A DNA stretch of 64,000 nt, taken from assembly GCA_964373255.1 (NCBI GenBank), contig CAYJTG010000001.1, positions 84,532-148,531 on the forward strand, in the 5' to 3' direction. A program made the translations under genes and the position numbers. The stretch comes from JACPVU01 sp964373255 (GTDB lineage: Archaea > Aenigmatarchaeota > Aenigmatarchaeia > GW2011-AR5). Below the pieces are notes generated by a model. That model did no database searches. It was not told the DNA's origin and saw only the letters and a list, made by a program, of their open reading frames with translations. Shown one piece after another: positions 24,543-32,471 of the stretch (position 1 is its first letter; the number at the start of each line of letters is the position of its first letter).

Positions 24543-25946
24543 CTAATCACTCTTCTTCATGGAATTTTCAAAAGCCGATCCGATTTCTATCAGTTTCTTT
24601 TCGTTGAGATGGTCGGCAATCAGATGCAATCCGACGGGCAGATTTTTTGCAAATCCACAAGGCACGCTCATATGCGGCACGCCAGCAAGGTTAGGCGCCA
24701 CGGTAAGCACGTCCATCTGGTACGCCTGCAGCGGCGACAATTTTTTGATTTCTGAGAACTTCGGCGGCAGTATGGGCATGGTAGGCGCGGCTATGGCATC
24801 AAACCGCCTGAAGATTTTCTTGAAGTCGTTTATTATGAGCGTGCGGACCTTCATGGCCTTTATATAAAATTTGTCTCTGTACCCGCTCATGCGGGCAAAT
24901 GTTCCCAGCATAATTCTTCGCTTTGCTTCCTCGCCGAAGCCGTCTGTCCGTACTTTTGAAAAATATTCGTCGAAATTCCCGTGCAGTTCTTTGTGCAGGC
25001 CGTAGCGCAGCCCACAGAATTTTGCCAGGTTCGTAGACGCCTCGGCCGTGGCGATAATGTAGTAAGCAGGCAGCGCGTATTTTGTCATCGGCAGTGAAAC
25101 TTCTTTGCACTTCGCTCCCGATTCCTCCAGCTTCTCTATTGCTTTCCACACGCACTTTTCGACGCTTTTGTCTATATTCCTGAAATACTCCTTTGGCACG
25201 GCAATAGTTTTTCCCCGCACGTCATCTCTCACGTGAGCGGTGTAATCGTATTTTTTCGTGTTTATTGATGTGAAATCCCTGCTGTCGTGCCCGGAAATCA
25301 CAGACAAAACCAGCGCGGTATCGAAAACATTTTTGCCTATAACTCCTATCTTGTCAAGGCTGTTCGCATAATCAATAAGGCCGTACCGCGACACAAGTCC
25401 GTAGGTCGGCGTCAGCCCTACAACGCCGCAGAACGACGCGGGGCACGATATCGAGCCGCCTGTGCTTTCTGCCAGCGCAACGTGCGGAAAATTAGCAGCC
25501 GCCGTTAGTCCGGCTGCTCCGCCAGACGAGCCGCCGCACGTCCGCTGCGGGTCGTGCGGATTTTTCGGGATGCCGTAGGCCGAGTTCACAGAAAACGTTC
25601 CAAAGCCGAACTCGTCCTGGTTTGTCTTGCCGAGAATGTTTCCGCCTGATTCCTTTATTTTTTTTACAGGCGTCGCGTCCATTGGCGGCATATAGTCCTC
25701 GAGGATTTTAGACCCCGCCCTGCTCGGCACGCCGGCAACGCATATGTTGTCCTTGACAGATACGGGCAGCCCAAAAAGGTTGTAAGAGAACGTTACATTT
25801 ACAAAATTATCAAGATGCGCAAAAAAATTATACTTCTCGTTCAGCTTCTTTGACTCATCCAGAACGTGGTGCAGAAAATCAGCTCGGTCGAATCGCTTGT
25901 CTTCTGCCTGCTTCAGGTATTGTTCGACAGAAATATTGTAGTTCAT
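24543..25946 (-). CDS. gatA: Asp-tRNA(Asn)/Glu-tRNA(Gln) amidotransferase subunit A
   Basis: 467 residues, the normal length. The amidase catalytic triad is visible: Lys in LPVSVKDNICV, and the Ser-rich motif CGGSSGGAAG followed by LAESTGGSISCPASFCG. GatA releases ammonia from Gln or Asn and passes it to GatB in the cytosolic GatCAB complex. It opens the gatA-GNAT-gatB cluster. gatC is separate, near asnS. Confidence 0.95.
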   Translation of the reverse strand: MNYNISVEQYLKQAEDKRFDRADFLHHVLDESKKLNEKYNFFAHLDNFVNVTFSYNLFGLPVSVKDNICVAGVPSRAGSKILEDYMPPMDATPVKKIKESGGNILGKTNQDEFGFGTFSVNSAYGIPKNPHDPQRTCGGSSGGAAGLTAAANFPHVALAESTGGSISCPASFCGVVGLTPTYGLVSRYGLIDYANSLDKIGVIGKNVFDTALVLSVISGHDSRDFTSINTKKYDYTAHVRDDVRGKTIAVPKEYFRNIDKSVEKCVWKAIEKLEESGAKCKEVSLPMTKYALPAYYIIATAEASTNLAKFCGLRYGLHKELHGNFDEYFSKVRTDGFGEEAKRRIMLGTFARMSGYRDKFYIKAMKVRTLIINDFKKIFRRFDAIAAPTMPILPPKFSEIKKLSPLQAYQMDVLTVAPNLAGVPHMSVPCGFAKNLPVGLHLIADHLNEKKLIEIGSAFENSMKKSD

Positions 25947-26021
25947 GCTTCATAACTTGGCTCAAACGGATTTAATGTTAATGTGCTACAAGGAATGAAC
26001 CGGTATACCAAATTCCTTGTG

Positions 26022-26143
26022 CACAGTACATGGTAAAGCAAAGCTTTACCTGTAATTTGAAAATCCTCCAGATTTTCAATTACAATTCGAATTCCTGGAA
26101 TTCGAAATTGTACAAGCGAAACTTTGTTTCGCTATGTACTGTG
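26022..26143. mobile_element. Four-arm branched palindromic element (family D)
   Basis: Outer stem CACAGTACAT / ATGTACTGTG. Arms in order: GGTAAAGC-aaa-GCTTTACC, AATTTGAAAATC / CAGATTTTCAATT, CAATTCGAATTC-ctg-GAATTCGAAATTG, and ACAAGCGAAAC-ttt-GTTTCGCT. Just right of it GTGATCCAAAT pairs with ATTTGGATCAC (26140-26180). The spacer between gatA and the toxin-antitoxin operon otherwise has CAAGGAAT/ATTCCTTG at 25989. Confidence 0.75.
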
Positions 26144-26222
26144 ATCCAAATCTATATAGCCCGATTCTTTATTTGGATCACATTAATTTCTGAAAAATCG
26201 TTCCTTAAAAAGAATATAGTAA

Positions 26223-26257
26223 CGCTTAAATACTATAGAATACTATAGAATACTATG
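26223..26257 (+). promoter_or_regulatory. TATA box and 10-bp tandem repeat before the relBE-like genes
   Basis: CTTAAATACTATAG lies about 28 nt before the ATG at 26255, so the transcript is probably leaderless. The unit AATACTATAG is repeated three times here and runs up to the start codon. It could be the operator read by the antitoxin. Confidence 0.55.
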
Positions 26258-26473
26258 GTAACAACAATACAGATAAGCGAGAAGTTGAAAGAAAGGCTGG
26301 AAAAGAGGAAGCTTTACAAAAATGAGACTTACGAAGATGTTCTTTTGGATTTGTTGGAAGACAGTATGGAATTATCCGATGAGACCAAGAAAAATATAGC
26401 ACAAGCAGAAAAAGAGATCAAAGAAGGTAAAGGCAAAACTCTTGAACAGGTGAAGAAGGAGTTAGGTCTATGA
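26255..26473 (+). CDS. Antitoxin, RelB/VapB-like, 72 aa
   Basis: The N-terminal TTIQISEKLKERLEKRK fits a ribbon-helix-helix DNA-binding start. The helical remainder (LLDLLEDSMELSDETKKNIAQ and EGKGKTLEQVKKELGL) is typical of archaeal antitoxins paired with RelE toxins. It would bind and neutralise the toxin coded next, and repress its own promoter. The stop overlaps the toxin ATG (ATGA). Confidence 0.8.
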   Translation: MVTTIQISEKLKERLEKRKLYKNETYEDVLLDLLEDSMELSDETKKNIAQAEKEIKEGKGKTLEQVKKELGL

Positions 26474-26727
26474 CGTATGAAATAATAATCCTTCCTGTTG
26501 CCCAGCGCCAGTTAGAGAGGCTTGAAAAAAATGTTCAAGAAAGAATACTTAATTCTTTGGAAAGAATAAAAATTCGCCCGTATGATTTTGTTAGGAAACT
26601 CACAGGCTCGCCATTTTATAAATTACGTGTGGGTGACTATAGGATTATTCTGAAAATTTTAAATGAGACCATGATAATTTATGTAGTGGAAGTTGGCAAT
26701 AGAAAAAACATATACAAAAATATCTGA
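26470..26727 (+). CDS. RelE/ParE-family toxin, 85 aa
   Basis: It shows the RelE fold order: YEIIILPVAQRQLERL, then LERIKIRPYDFVRKLTGSPFYKLRVGDYRIILKIL, ending IIYVVEVGNRKNIYK. The Arg in VGDYRI and the basic tail fit an mRNA-cutting toxin on the ribosome. It overlaps the antitoxin by four bases. Downstream is decayed sequence. Confidence 0.88.
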   Translation: MTYEIIILPVAQRQLERLEKNVQERILNSLERIKIRPYDFVRKLTGSPFYKLRVGDYRIILKILNETMIIYVVEVGNRKNIYKNI

Positions 26728-26756
26728 ATCATTTTTTTATATTTTTCTTCTTTTTC

Positions 26757-26914
26757 TTTTCAAAGCTCTTGAGAAGGATTGGGAGATCGTCCACGTTACT
26801 AACGACGTGGTCAAAGAAATTCATAGCGAGCCTCGAAAATGCAAAAAAATAATACACGTCTTCAGAGACCTCAATATAACGGTCAAAACGATATACGCGA
26901 AGAGGATTGGCTAG
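26757..26914 (+). pseudogene. Remnant of an unknown coding sequence
   Basis: From about 26757 one frame reads KALEKDWEIVHVTNDVVKEI and ends AKRIG. Codon choice (GTC, GAC, AAG) is like the real genes around it, but no start is present and upstream is only A/T-rich sequence. It is probably the 3' end of a lost gene. No family is recognised. Confidence 0.35.
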
Positions 26915-26936
26915 CTTACCTGCACGCCACTAGGCA

Positions 26937-27115
26937 TTATACGCATGGCGACAGTTTCCTGAACAATCATCCGCTGGCGTCAACGCAGGCGTAGGCGTTG
27001 CCTGAACCTGATAATTGTGAAACACTTAGATTATTATTGACATCTAAGCGACCGCCTATCGAAACATCTGGTATCAATTTTATCAGAGGAGTCGTTCCTG
27101 GGCGCCCTCCGTCAG
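26937..27115 (-). pseudogene. C-terminal remnant of a repeat/S74-type surface protein
   Basis: On the minus strand one frame reads ADGGRPGTTPLIKL, IPDVSIGGRLDVNNNLSV, GSGNAYACVDASG, then an in-frame stop at 26967-26969, and LFRKLSPCV with a final stop at 26937. The style (VSIGGRLDVNNNLSVS) matches proteins like the giant one at 50.7-61.4 kb. The rest of 26,940-27,290 holds a CTTTTTCTTT/AAAGAAAAAG-type hairpin and no other gene. Confidence 0.55.
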
Positions 27116-27291
27116 CGACTTCTCCGAATTGCTTCGCAATTCTCGACTTTTTCTTTCAGAAAAAGGGACTTAACAGCGCTTATACGGTTCCGCCTTCGCT
27201 CTGCCGCTCGGCTCCACTCCAATTTTCTCTACGAGAAAACTGCGCATAAGCCCGATGTTGTACGCAATCGGTCTCTCGGGCGCACTGAATA

Positions 27292-27978
27292 TTACTTCAA
27301 TATATGATCTACAGTTGCATCAGCAAAAATCTTCATTGTATCGTATATGTTGAGTTTATGTTGTGGTATTAGAAGCTGTAAATCTGTACAAGCTAATATT
27401 ACATTTTTAACTCCTTTTTCTTCGAAATTGTCTATTATTTTAAGAAGCTCTTGTCTATCCTTATTTGCATGTCTGTTCAAAACAATATTGTTTATTATCT
27501 TTCCTATTTTAGCTTGGTCAAACTCATCAGGTAAAACTTGCTCTATACATTCTTTTTTTAGGGCATCCTCATATAGTTTATTTTTTATAATACTTGGTGT
27601 TGCTAAAATACCGACTTTTGATATTTTTTTGTTTTTTAGAAATTTGACAGTTTCTTCTATAATGCTTAATACAGGTATTTTTACTGATTTTCTAATCTCT
27701 TTAATAAATATATGAAGTGTATTACATGGCATAACTAAAAAATCAGCACCAGCTTTTTCTAACATTTTTGCAGCTTTAGTGAGATACGGAATATATCTGT
27801 CTTCTCCTCTTGCTTCTACCTGTGCTTCTTTTTCAATTTTGTAACTTTGTGGGATATTCCAGATTAAAATTCCGGGTCTTCTCTCTTTATTTTTTTGATA
27901 ACAACCGAAACTTAATTCTAAATAAAACTCAGCTGTTGTTTCAGGTCCTAAACCGCCAATTATGCCAACTGTTTTCAT
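27292..27978 (-). CDS. Aspartate/glutamate racemase family protein
   Basis: 228 residues, normal for the family. The two catalytic cysteines are in MPCNTLH and LACTDLQLL. The opening GIIGGLGPETTAEFYLEL is the family signature. It is expected to convert L- to D-Asp or D-Glu in the cytosol without cofactor. Its codons are more A/T-rich than those of neighbours such as asnS, which may mean recent transfer. Confidence 0.92.
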   Translation of the reverse strand: MKTVGIIGGLGPETTAEFYLELSFGCYQKNKERRPGILIWNIPQSYKIEKEAQVEARGEDRYIPYLTKAAKMLEKAGADFLVMPCNTLHIFIKEIRKSVKIPVLSIIEETVKFLKNKKISKVGILATPSIIKNKLYEDALKKECIEQVLPDEFDQAKIGKIINNIVLNRHANKDRQELLKIIDNFEEKGVKNVILACTDLQLLIPQHKLNIYDTMKIFADATVDHILK

Positions 27979-28163
27979 ACAACTAGTTTTATATTCAATT
28001 CTTTATAAAACTTCTCAAAAAAACGCGCCCGAGACCGACTCTTCGGAAGCTTCGCTTCCTCGTCCTCACTTTATTCGGAGCCTCACTGTTTGCTTACAAT
28101 CCTAAAAAAGAAAAAGTAAAAATATGCTTTTGGTCTGAAGTAAGCTTCACTATTCTAAGAAAG

Positions 28164-29306
28164 TTATGGTATATAGTTTACCGCTCCATATGCATCTACT
28201 CTGCCCCAACCGTAACTTGAATCCCAACCAGACTTTCCTAGATCCTTAGCTGTTTTGAACAATGCATTCTCTATCTGAGATACTGTATATTCAGGATGAG
28301 CAAATTTTATTAGCGCCGCTGTTCCACTAACCATTGGAGTTGCCATGCTGGTGCCGCTGGCAGTGGCATAAGAAGTACCGAGCCATGTTGAAAACAGACT
28401 AACGCCGGGTGCCGTCACGTCAACAGCACTGCCTCTTCCTGAAAATCTTGCAATTTTATCAGAGCTATTAACTGCGCCAACTGTTGTGGAATAGCTTATG
28501 CAACCTGGAATTGAAACGCCCGCGCCTCCACTATTGCCTGCTGCAACAATAACAGCAACATTTCTGTCTCTTGCATATTTTATAGCATTAGTTAAACTTG
28601 GTAAAACATTATCGCAGAATCCTTTGTAAGTATAAGGCTGTGATGTGCCGAGGCTCATGCTTATCCCATCTGCATTAAAATCATCTGGTGTTCCATAAAT
28701 TCCATCAGGTCCATCTACTGCCCAGTAAATTGCAGCAACAACATCGCTAAAGTATCCTGAACCGGAAGAAGATAAAACTTTTCCAGCAACAATTCCAGCA
28801 TCTGGACTAACTCCCTTAGCAGAAGCCAAAACTCCGTCAGCAGTTATAATTCCAGCGACATGACTCCCATGGCCATTATCATCAAACGGATCATCATCAT
28901 TATTAACAAAATCTTTTCCTCCAAGATAGCTCGAACTTAATTCTGGATGATTATAATTGTAACCTGTGTCAAGGATAACAATTTTCCTTCCTGCTCCGTT
29001 GTTACTAGATGACTGCACTGTGTCTGCTCTTATCTGTTTATTAGCGTTTGAATCCATTGCAAACACTTTAATATCTTCTTGTAAACCTAATGAAGAAGCA
29101 ACATCAGCTGAACAAACCAGGGCCTTTAGTGTTCTGGCCTCCCTAACTTTCTCACAACCCTTTGCTAATGCATCTGAAACTTCTTTATCTGTATGAGCGA
29201 TTACTCTTACTTTCTCTTTGCCTTGTGCTGAAACCACCACAACTGACGATACTAACAATAATAATATCATCACAACATAAACCCAGCTTTTAATTTGTAT
29301 TTTCAT
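28164..29306 (-). CDS. Secreted subtilisin-like serine protease (S8)
   Basis: 380 residues from the ATG at 29306, chosen because it gives a signal peptide (SWVYVVMILLLLVSSVVVVSAQ) and lies ~28 nt after a TATA box; a longer frame runs into asnS. A propeptide-like part (VRVIAHTDKEVSDALAKG) is followed by the catalytic triad: VILDTGYNYNHP (Asp), DDNGHGSHVAG (His) and SGTSMATPMVSG (Ser), with the oxyanion Asn in AAGNSGG. It should act outside the cell. Its neighbour asnS is on the same strand but has a separate start signal. Confidence 0.93.
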   Translation of the reverse strand: MKIQIKSWVYVVMILLLLVSSVVVVSAQGKEKVRVIAHTDKEVSDALAKGCEKVREARTLKALVCSADVASSLGLQEDIKVFAMDSNANKQIRADTVQSSSNNGAGRKIVILDTGYNYNHPELSSSYLGGKDFVNNDDDPFDDNGHGSHVAGIITADGVLASAKGVSPDAGIVAGKVLSSSGSGYFSDVVAAIYWAVDGPDGIYGTPDDFNADGISMSLGTSQPYTYKGFCDNVLPSLTNAIKYARDRNVAVIVAAGNSGGAGVSIPGCISYSTTVGAVNSSDKIARFSGRGSAVDVTAPGVSLFSTWLGTSYATASGTSMATPMVSGTAALIKFAHPEYTVSQIENALFKTAKDLGKSGWDSSYGWGRVDAYGAVNYIP

Positions 29307-29327
29307 GATATATTCTATTGAGCATAT

Positions 29328-29345
29328 CATATATTTAAATCTCTT
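29328..29345 (-). promoter_or_regulatory. TATA box of the subtilase gene
   Basis: On the minus strand ATTTAAATATATGATATG lies about 25-30 nt before the ATG at 29306, the spacing expected for a leaderless archaeal transcript. Confidence 0.5.
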
Positions 29346-29347
29346 TT

Positions 29348-30625
29348 TCAGGGGTACGCCCTGTTTATCACGCGCGGGAAAGGCATGGCGTCGCGTATGT
29401 GCTCCAGCTTCAGGATCCAGCGCATGAACCGCTCTACGCCCAAGCCGAAGCCTGAGTGCGGGACCGACCCGTACTTTCTCAGGTCCAGGTACCATTGGTA
29501 GTTTTTCAAATCTGCGTTCTGCTTCTTTAATCGTGCAACAAGCTTGTCGTAGTCTGTCTCGCGCTCTGAGCCGCCGATGATCTCACCGTAGCCCTGCGGC
29601 GCGAGCATGTCTGCGCACAAGACAGTCCTTGCATCAGCGGGATTCTCTTTCATGTAGAACGCCTTTGCCTCTAATGGATAGTTTACGACGAAGATAGGTT
29701 TTTCCTCTTTCTCCGTTAGAATCCGTTCGTCCTCTGTACCTAGGTCATCGCCCCACTTTATCGGCGAATTATTTTTTTGCAGGATTTTTATTGCGTCGTT
29801 GTAATCGAGCCGCCTGAATTGGGGCTTTATCGAAGACAAATAATCTGGCTGGCCTTCAAGCTCCAGAATTTTTAATTCGCCTTTCATCCCGCTTACTTTT
29901 TCGCACAGGTAACTTATGAGATTTTCTTGTATCTTCATGTTCTCCTCGTGATCGACAAAGGCCGCCTCTGGCTCCAGGTGCCAGTATTCAGCCAGATGCC
30001 TCACCGTCCGGGACTTTTCTGCGCGGAAGGATGGCGTTATGGCGTACACGCGTTCCAGGCCGAAGATCAGCGCTTCCTGATAGAGCTGGGCTGACTGTGA
30101 TAAATAAGCAGTAGAATCAAAGTACTTGAACTCAAAAAGCGTTGACCCGCCCTCGACGCCTGACGTGGTAATTATGGGCGGCGTTGTCTCAATGAATCCG
30201 GAATCGTCGAGAAACTCGCGGGCTGCTTTCATTATTCCTGCTTTTATTTTCATAACGGCTGTCTGCTTTCTCGAGCGCACCCACAAATGCTTCTGGTCGA
30301 GAAGCAGTTCGGTTGATTTGTCCTTTGTAATAGGAAAAACATCAGATGAATGTATTATCTTCAGCCCTTCTGCCTCGATTTCGTAGCCCGTAGGCGCACG
30401 CTCGTCCTTCTTGACTACGCCACTTACAATGACGCTGGATTCTATCAGCAGTTTTTCTGATTCCCTGAAATGGGGGCTGGAATCGCGAATTGTGCACTGG
30501 ATAATGCCTGTAACGTCCCGAACAACCATGAAAACGACATTTTTGCTCGACCTTATTCTGTAGATCCAGCCGCGGACCTCTGCTGATTTTCCCACACAGC
30601 CGTCATTTATGTCAGAGATTTTCAT
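29348..30625 (-). CDS. asnS: Asparaginyl-tRNA synthetase (class II)
   Basis: 425 residues. An N-terminal OB domain (GKSAEVRGWIYRIRSSKNVVFMVVRD) precedes a class IIb core. Motif 2 region: FRAEKSRTVRHLAEYWHLEPE. Motif 3 region: HSGFGLGVERFMRWI. EIIGGSERE and the tail HIRDAMPFPRV favour AsnRS over AspRS. It charges tRNA-Asn in the cytosol. With AsnRS present, the GatCAB enzyme coded nearby may serve mainly Glu-tRNA(Gln). The upstream gene overlaps its start (ATGA). Confidence 0.9.
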   Translation of the reverse strand: MKISDINDGCVGKSAEVRGWIYRIRSSKNVVFMVVRDVTGIIQCTIRDSSPHFRESEKLLIESSVIVSGVVKKDERAPTGYEIEAEGLKIIHSSDVFPITKDKSTELLLDQKHLWVRSRKQTAVMKIKAGIMKAAREFLDDSGFIETTPPIITTSGVEGGSTLFEFKYFDSTAYLSQSAQLYQEALIFGLERVYAITPSFRAEKSRTVRHLAEYWHLEPEAAFVDHEENMKIQENLISYLCEKVSGMKGELKILELEGQPDYLSSIKPQFRRLDYNDAIKILQKNNSPIKWGDDLGTEDERILTEKEEKPIFVVNYPLEAKAFYMKENPADARTVLCADMLAPQGYGEIIGGSERETDYDKLVARLKKQNADLKNYQWYLDLRKYGSVPHSGFGLGVERFMRWILKLEHIRDAMPFPRVINRAYP

Positions 30626-30990
30626 GGCTCAATCACTCTTTTTGAAAAGAAATACACACAGGCAAACCACTTGTACTTGTTTCTTCCGTCTATCTGCAGA
30701 TCTGCATCAACAGGTACCTCGAACTTACGAAAAAATTTGCTGTGGTATTTGGGTACTTCACGCCCGTCCTCTACTCCTGCAAGATTAAATTCGTAGACAG
30801 ACGCCTTACTAGCTACGTGTAGTGTTATGCGCCCATCTATAGAAGGAATCTTTGCTGTAAGCAGGTTCGTGTTTCTTAGTGTTAGTCTCTTTATCATCTC
30901 TTCTGTCTTCTCTACGTCGAGGCTTTCTGCATCTGGTATAGTTTCGAGATATCCTGGCAAGTCTGAATAATATATTTCTTTACCATCCAT
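30622..30990 (-). CDS. Hypothetical protein upstream of asnS, 122 aa
   Basis: It is coupled to asnS by a four-base overlap. It has an acidic start (MDGKEIYYSDLPGYLETI) and a beta-rich middle (RITLHVASKASVYEFNL). No family is recognised. Spacing suggests it is made together with AsnRS. Confidence 0.65.
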   Translation of the reverse strand: MDGKEIYYSDLPGYLETIPDAESLDVEKTEEMIKRLTLRNTNLLTAKIPSIDGRITLHVASKASVYEFNLAGVEDGREVPKYHSKFFRKFEVPVDADLQIDGRNKYKWFACVYFFSKRVIEP

Positions 30991-31036
30991 TGTAGAAATA
31001 ATAGATATAACTTATTAAAAACCTTATGTAATACTT

Positions 31037-31071
31037 TCTTGATTAAACTTCTTTTACAAAGAAGTTTATTA
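31037..31071. repeat. Intron-like hairpin motif after gatC
   Basis: CTTGATTAAACTTCTTT then ACAAAGAAGTTTA. It is the same kind of hairpin with a leading TTGATTAA as in the tRNA introns. Confidence 0.5.
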
Positions 31072-31380
31072 CACAGCTCGTGGTCCCTTGAAGAAGCCGT
31101 CTTCCTTGTGTTTTGTGTTCGCCAGCGCCTGTTCTCTTGTCAGCGACTGTTCAGGCTCGTCCTTGCGAAGAACGTCCTTGACGTCGATGGGATGAAAAGA
31201 AGGCTTTACGTTTGCTTTTGCCTTGTCGAGCTCCCTGAAAGCCAAAATTATCTCATTTAATTCTTTCTGGTATTTTTTTGCCGCGGCTGGCGTGAGGTTT
31301 ATGCGGGCAAGCCTGGCGACGTGCATGACCGTATCCAGCGATATCGCGCCGTTTTTCCGGCTTTTCTGTTTTTTCATCAT
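31069..31380 (-). CDS. gatC: Asp-tRNA(Asn)/Glu-tRNA(Gln) amidotransferase subunit C
   Basis: About 103 residues from MMKKQKSRKNG at 31380; the longer frame to 31422 adds an unlikely hydrophobic leader. The GatC pattern is clear: VMHVARLARINLTPAAAKKYQKELNEII at the N-terminus and VLRKDEPEQSLTREQALANTKHKEDGFFKGPRAV at the end. It stabilises GatA-GatB. A TTGATTAAACTTCTTT / AAAGAAGTTTA hairpin lies directly after its stop, at about 31037-31071. Confidence 0.92.
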   Translation of the reverse strand: MMKKQKSRKNGAISLDTVMHVARLARINLTPAAAKKYQKELNEIILAFRELDKAKANVKPSFHPIDVKDVLRKDEPEQSLTREQALANTKHKEDGFFKGPRAV

Positions 31381-31441
31381 GAATATTTGGAAAGAAAGTA
31401 TAAAAACTATCAAAATCAACAAAAAAATAAAATACTAGAAA

Positions 31442-31900
31442 CTACTCCTTTGCAAAGTAGCCGTTGATCAGACCGAGCAGCCCGAGGACGAGCGCGCCGT
31501 AGATGAAGTACCCTGTCACAGGAACAAGCAGTGCGCTGAAAAGGTATATTACGCCTAAACCCATCCCTGACACGTCGTTCATCTTCTGGCCGCCGACAAA
31601 CAGCGCAGCACCCAGCAGGATTAGCCACAGGGACATCAGCCAGTAGTACGGGAATGCCACGAGATTGGCCGCGAGCGCTACCGTCACCAAAAAGCCGAAT
31701 ACGCCTGCCTGCATCCACACATTTCCGATATCCTTTGGCATCTTTTTCATGGTCTTGCCGACGGCATAGTTCAGGATGTTTAAGATTATTGCCCATGCCA
31801 CCCACAAGGTCGCTTCGCTGTAGCCTGCCTTGAGCGCGTAGTCAGACGCCCAAAGACCGACCAACAGAACTAAACCCCATCCGATTACAGATGTTTTCAT
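31442..31900 (-). CDS. Four-TM membrane protein, 152 aa
   Basis: Four hydrophobic helices are clear (VIGWGLVLLVGLWASDYAL; LWVAWAIILNILNYAVG; AGVFGFLVTVALAANLVAFPYYWLMSLWLILLGAALF; LGVIYLFSALLVPVTGYFIYGALVLGLLGLI). There are no catalytic motifs. It is likely a conserved small archaeal membrane protein of unknown role. Confidence 0.7.
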   Translation of the reverse strand: MKTSVIGWGLVLLVGLWASDYALKAGYSEATLWVAWAIILNILNYAVGKTMKKMPKDIGNVWMQAGVFGFLVTVALAANLVAFPYYWLMSLWLILLGAALFVGGQKMNDVSGMGLGVIYLFSALLVPVTGYFIYGALVLGLLGLINGYFAKE

Positions 31901-31939
31901 TAAATAACTATTTGTCTGGCCGGTATTTATAGTTCTACA

Positions 31940-32022
31940 TTAAGGGAAACCCAGGTTTCCCTTATAACACGCAAAGAACCAAAGGTTCTTTGGTGCACCA
32001 GAAAGCTTTGCTTTCTGTGTGT
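31940..32022. repeat. Run of three short hairpins
   Basis: AAGGGAAA/TTTCCCTT, CAAAGAACC-aaa-GGTTCTTTG and CAGAAAGC-ttt-GCTTTCTG follow one another. They resemble the arms of the branched elements, with a poor outer stem. The whole gap 31,901-32,471 has no protein gene. Confidence 0.55.
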
Positions 32023-32029
32023 CTAGACT

Positions 32030-32210
32030 TAATCCTTTCCTAAGCTAGAACTTAATCCTTTCCTAAGCTAGAAATTGTAATAATTTTCTCAAAATAATTT
32101 TTCTTGATTGACCTTTTGATAATAAATTTATCCTGATAATTTTTCTTGATTGACCTTCTTTTTTGAAAGAAATTTTTTTGATTAACCTTTTTTCCACTTT
32201 AGTTAATACA
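32030..32210. repeat. Direct repeats and intron-like motifs
   Basis: CTTAATCCTTTCCTAAGC is present twice, 24 bp apart. It is followed by three copies of TTTTTCTTGATTGACC or a close variant, some with TTCTTTTTTGAAAGAA-type hairpins, as in the tRNA introns. Confidence 0.55.
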
Positions 32211-32224
32211 AAAAAGGTTAAAAG

Positions 32225-32465
32225 AAAGAGTCGGCAGCCGGCAAGCCACTCAGCATACCATTGAAGGCCTGCCTTATGATCTCACCGACTGCCTATCTTT
32301 GGGGTGTGGTCAGCATAAGACGAAAACCTAGGTTTTCATTCTTATCAACTTCCTTTCCTAGGTGACTTTCGCCATATTATTTTCTACTTATTTTCTTTAG
32401 GGTTCACCAATCCTTTTCTTTTCAAAAGAAAGGGATTGGCAATGACGAAAACGCCCCAAATAATT
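32225..32465 (-). ncRNA. Possible structured RNA of unknown type
   Basis: On the minus strand GGCAGTCGG and CCGGCTGCC form a 9-bp stem (one G-T) around a GC-rich core with GTGAGATC and GCTGAGTGG, which could make a kink-turn. Further pairing: GAAAACC / GGTTTTC and GGGG(CG) / CACCCC at the outside. GC content is higher than in other spacers. An intron-like hairpin (GGGTTCACCAATCC ... GGGATTGG, 32401-32440) interrupts it. It is not SRP RNA, tRNA or 5S. Strand and ends are guesses. Confidence 0.35.
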
Positions 32466-32471
32466 TCGCCA

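Noticed and set aside
26998..27249. Plus-strand frame of 83 aa
   Set aside because: It is antisense to the surface-protein remnant and has no promoter or ribosome site.
31416..31805. Arg/Cys-rich minus-strand frame of 129 aa
   Set aside because: It is another frame of the clear four-TM protein gene on the same strand.
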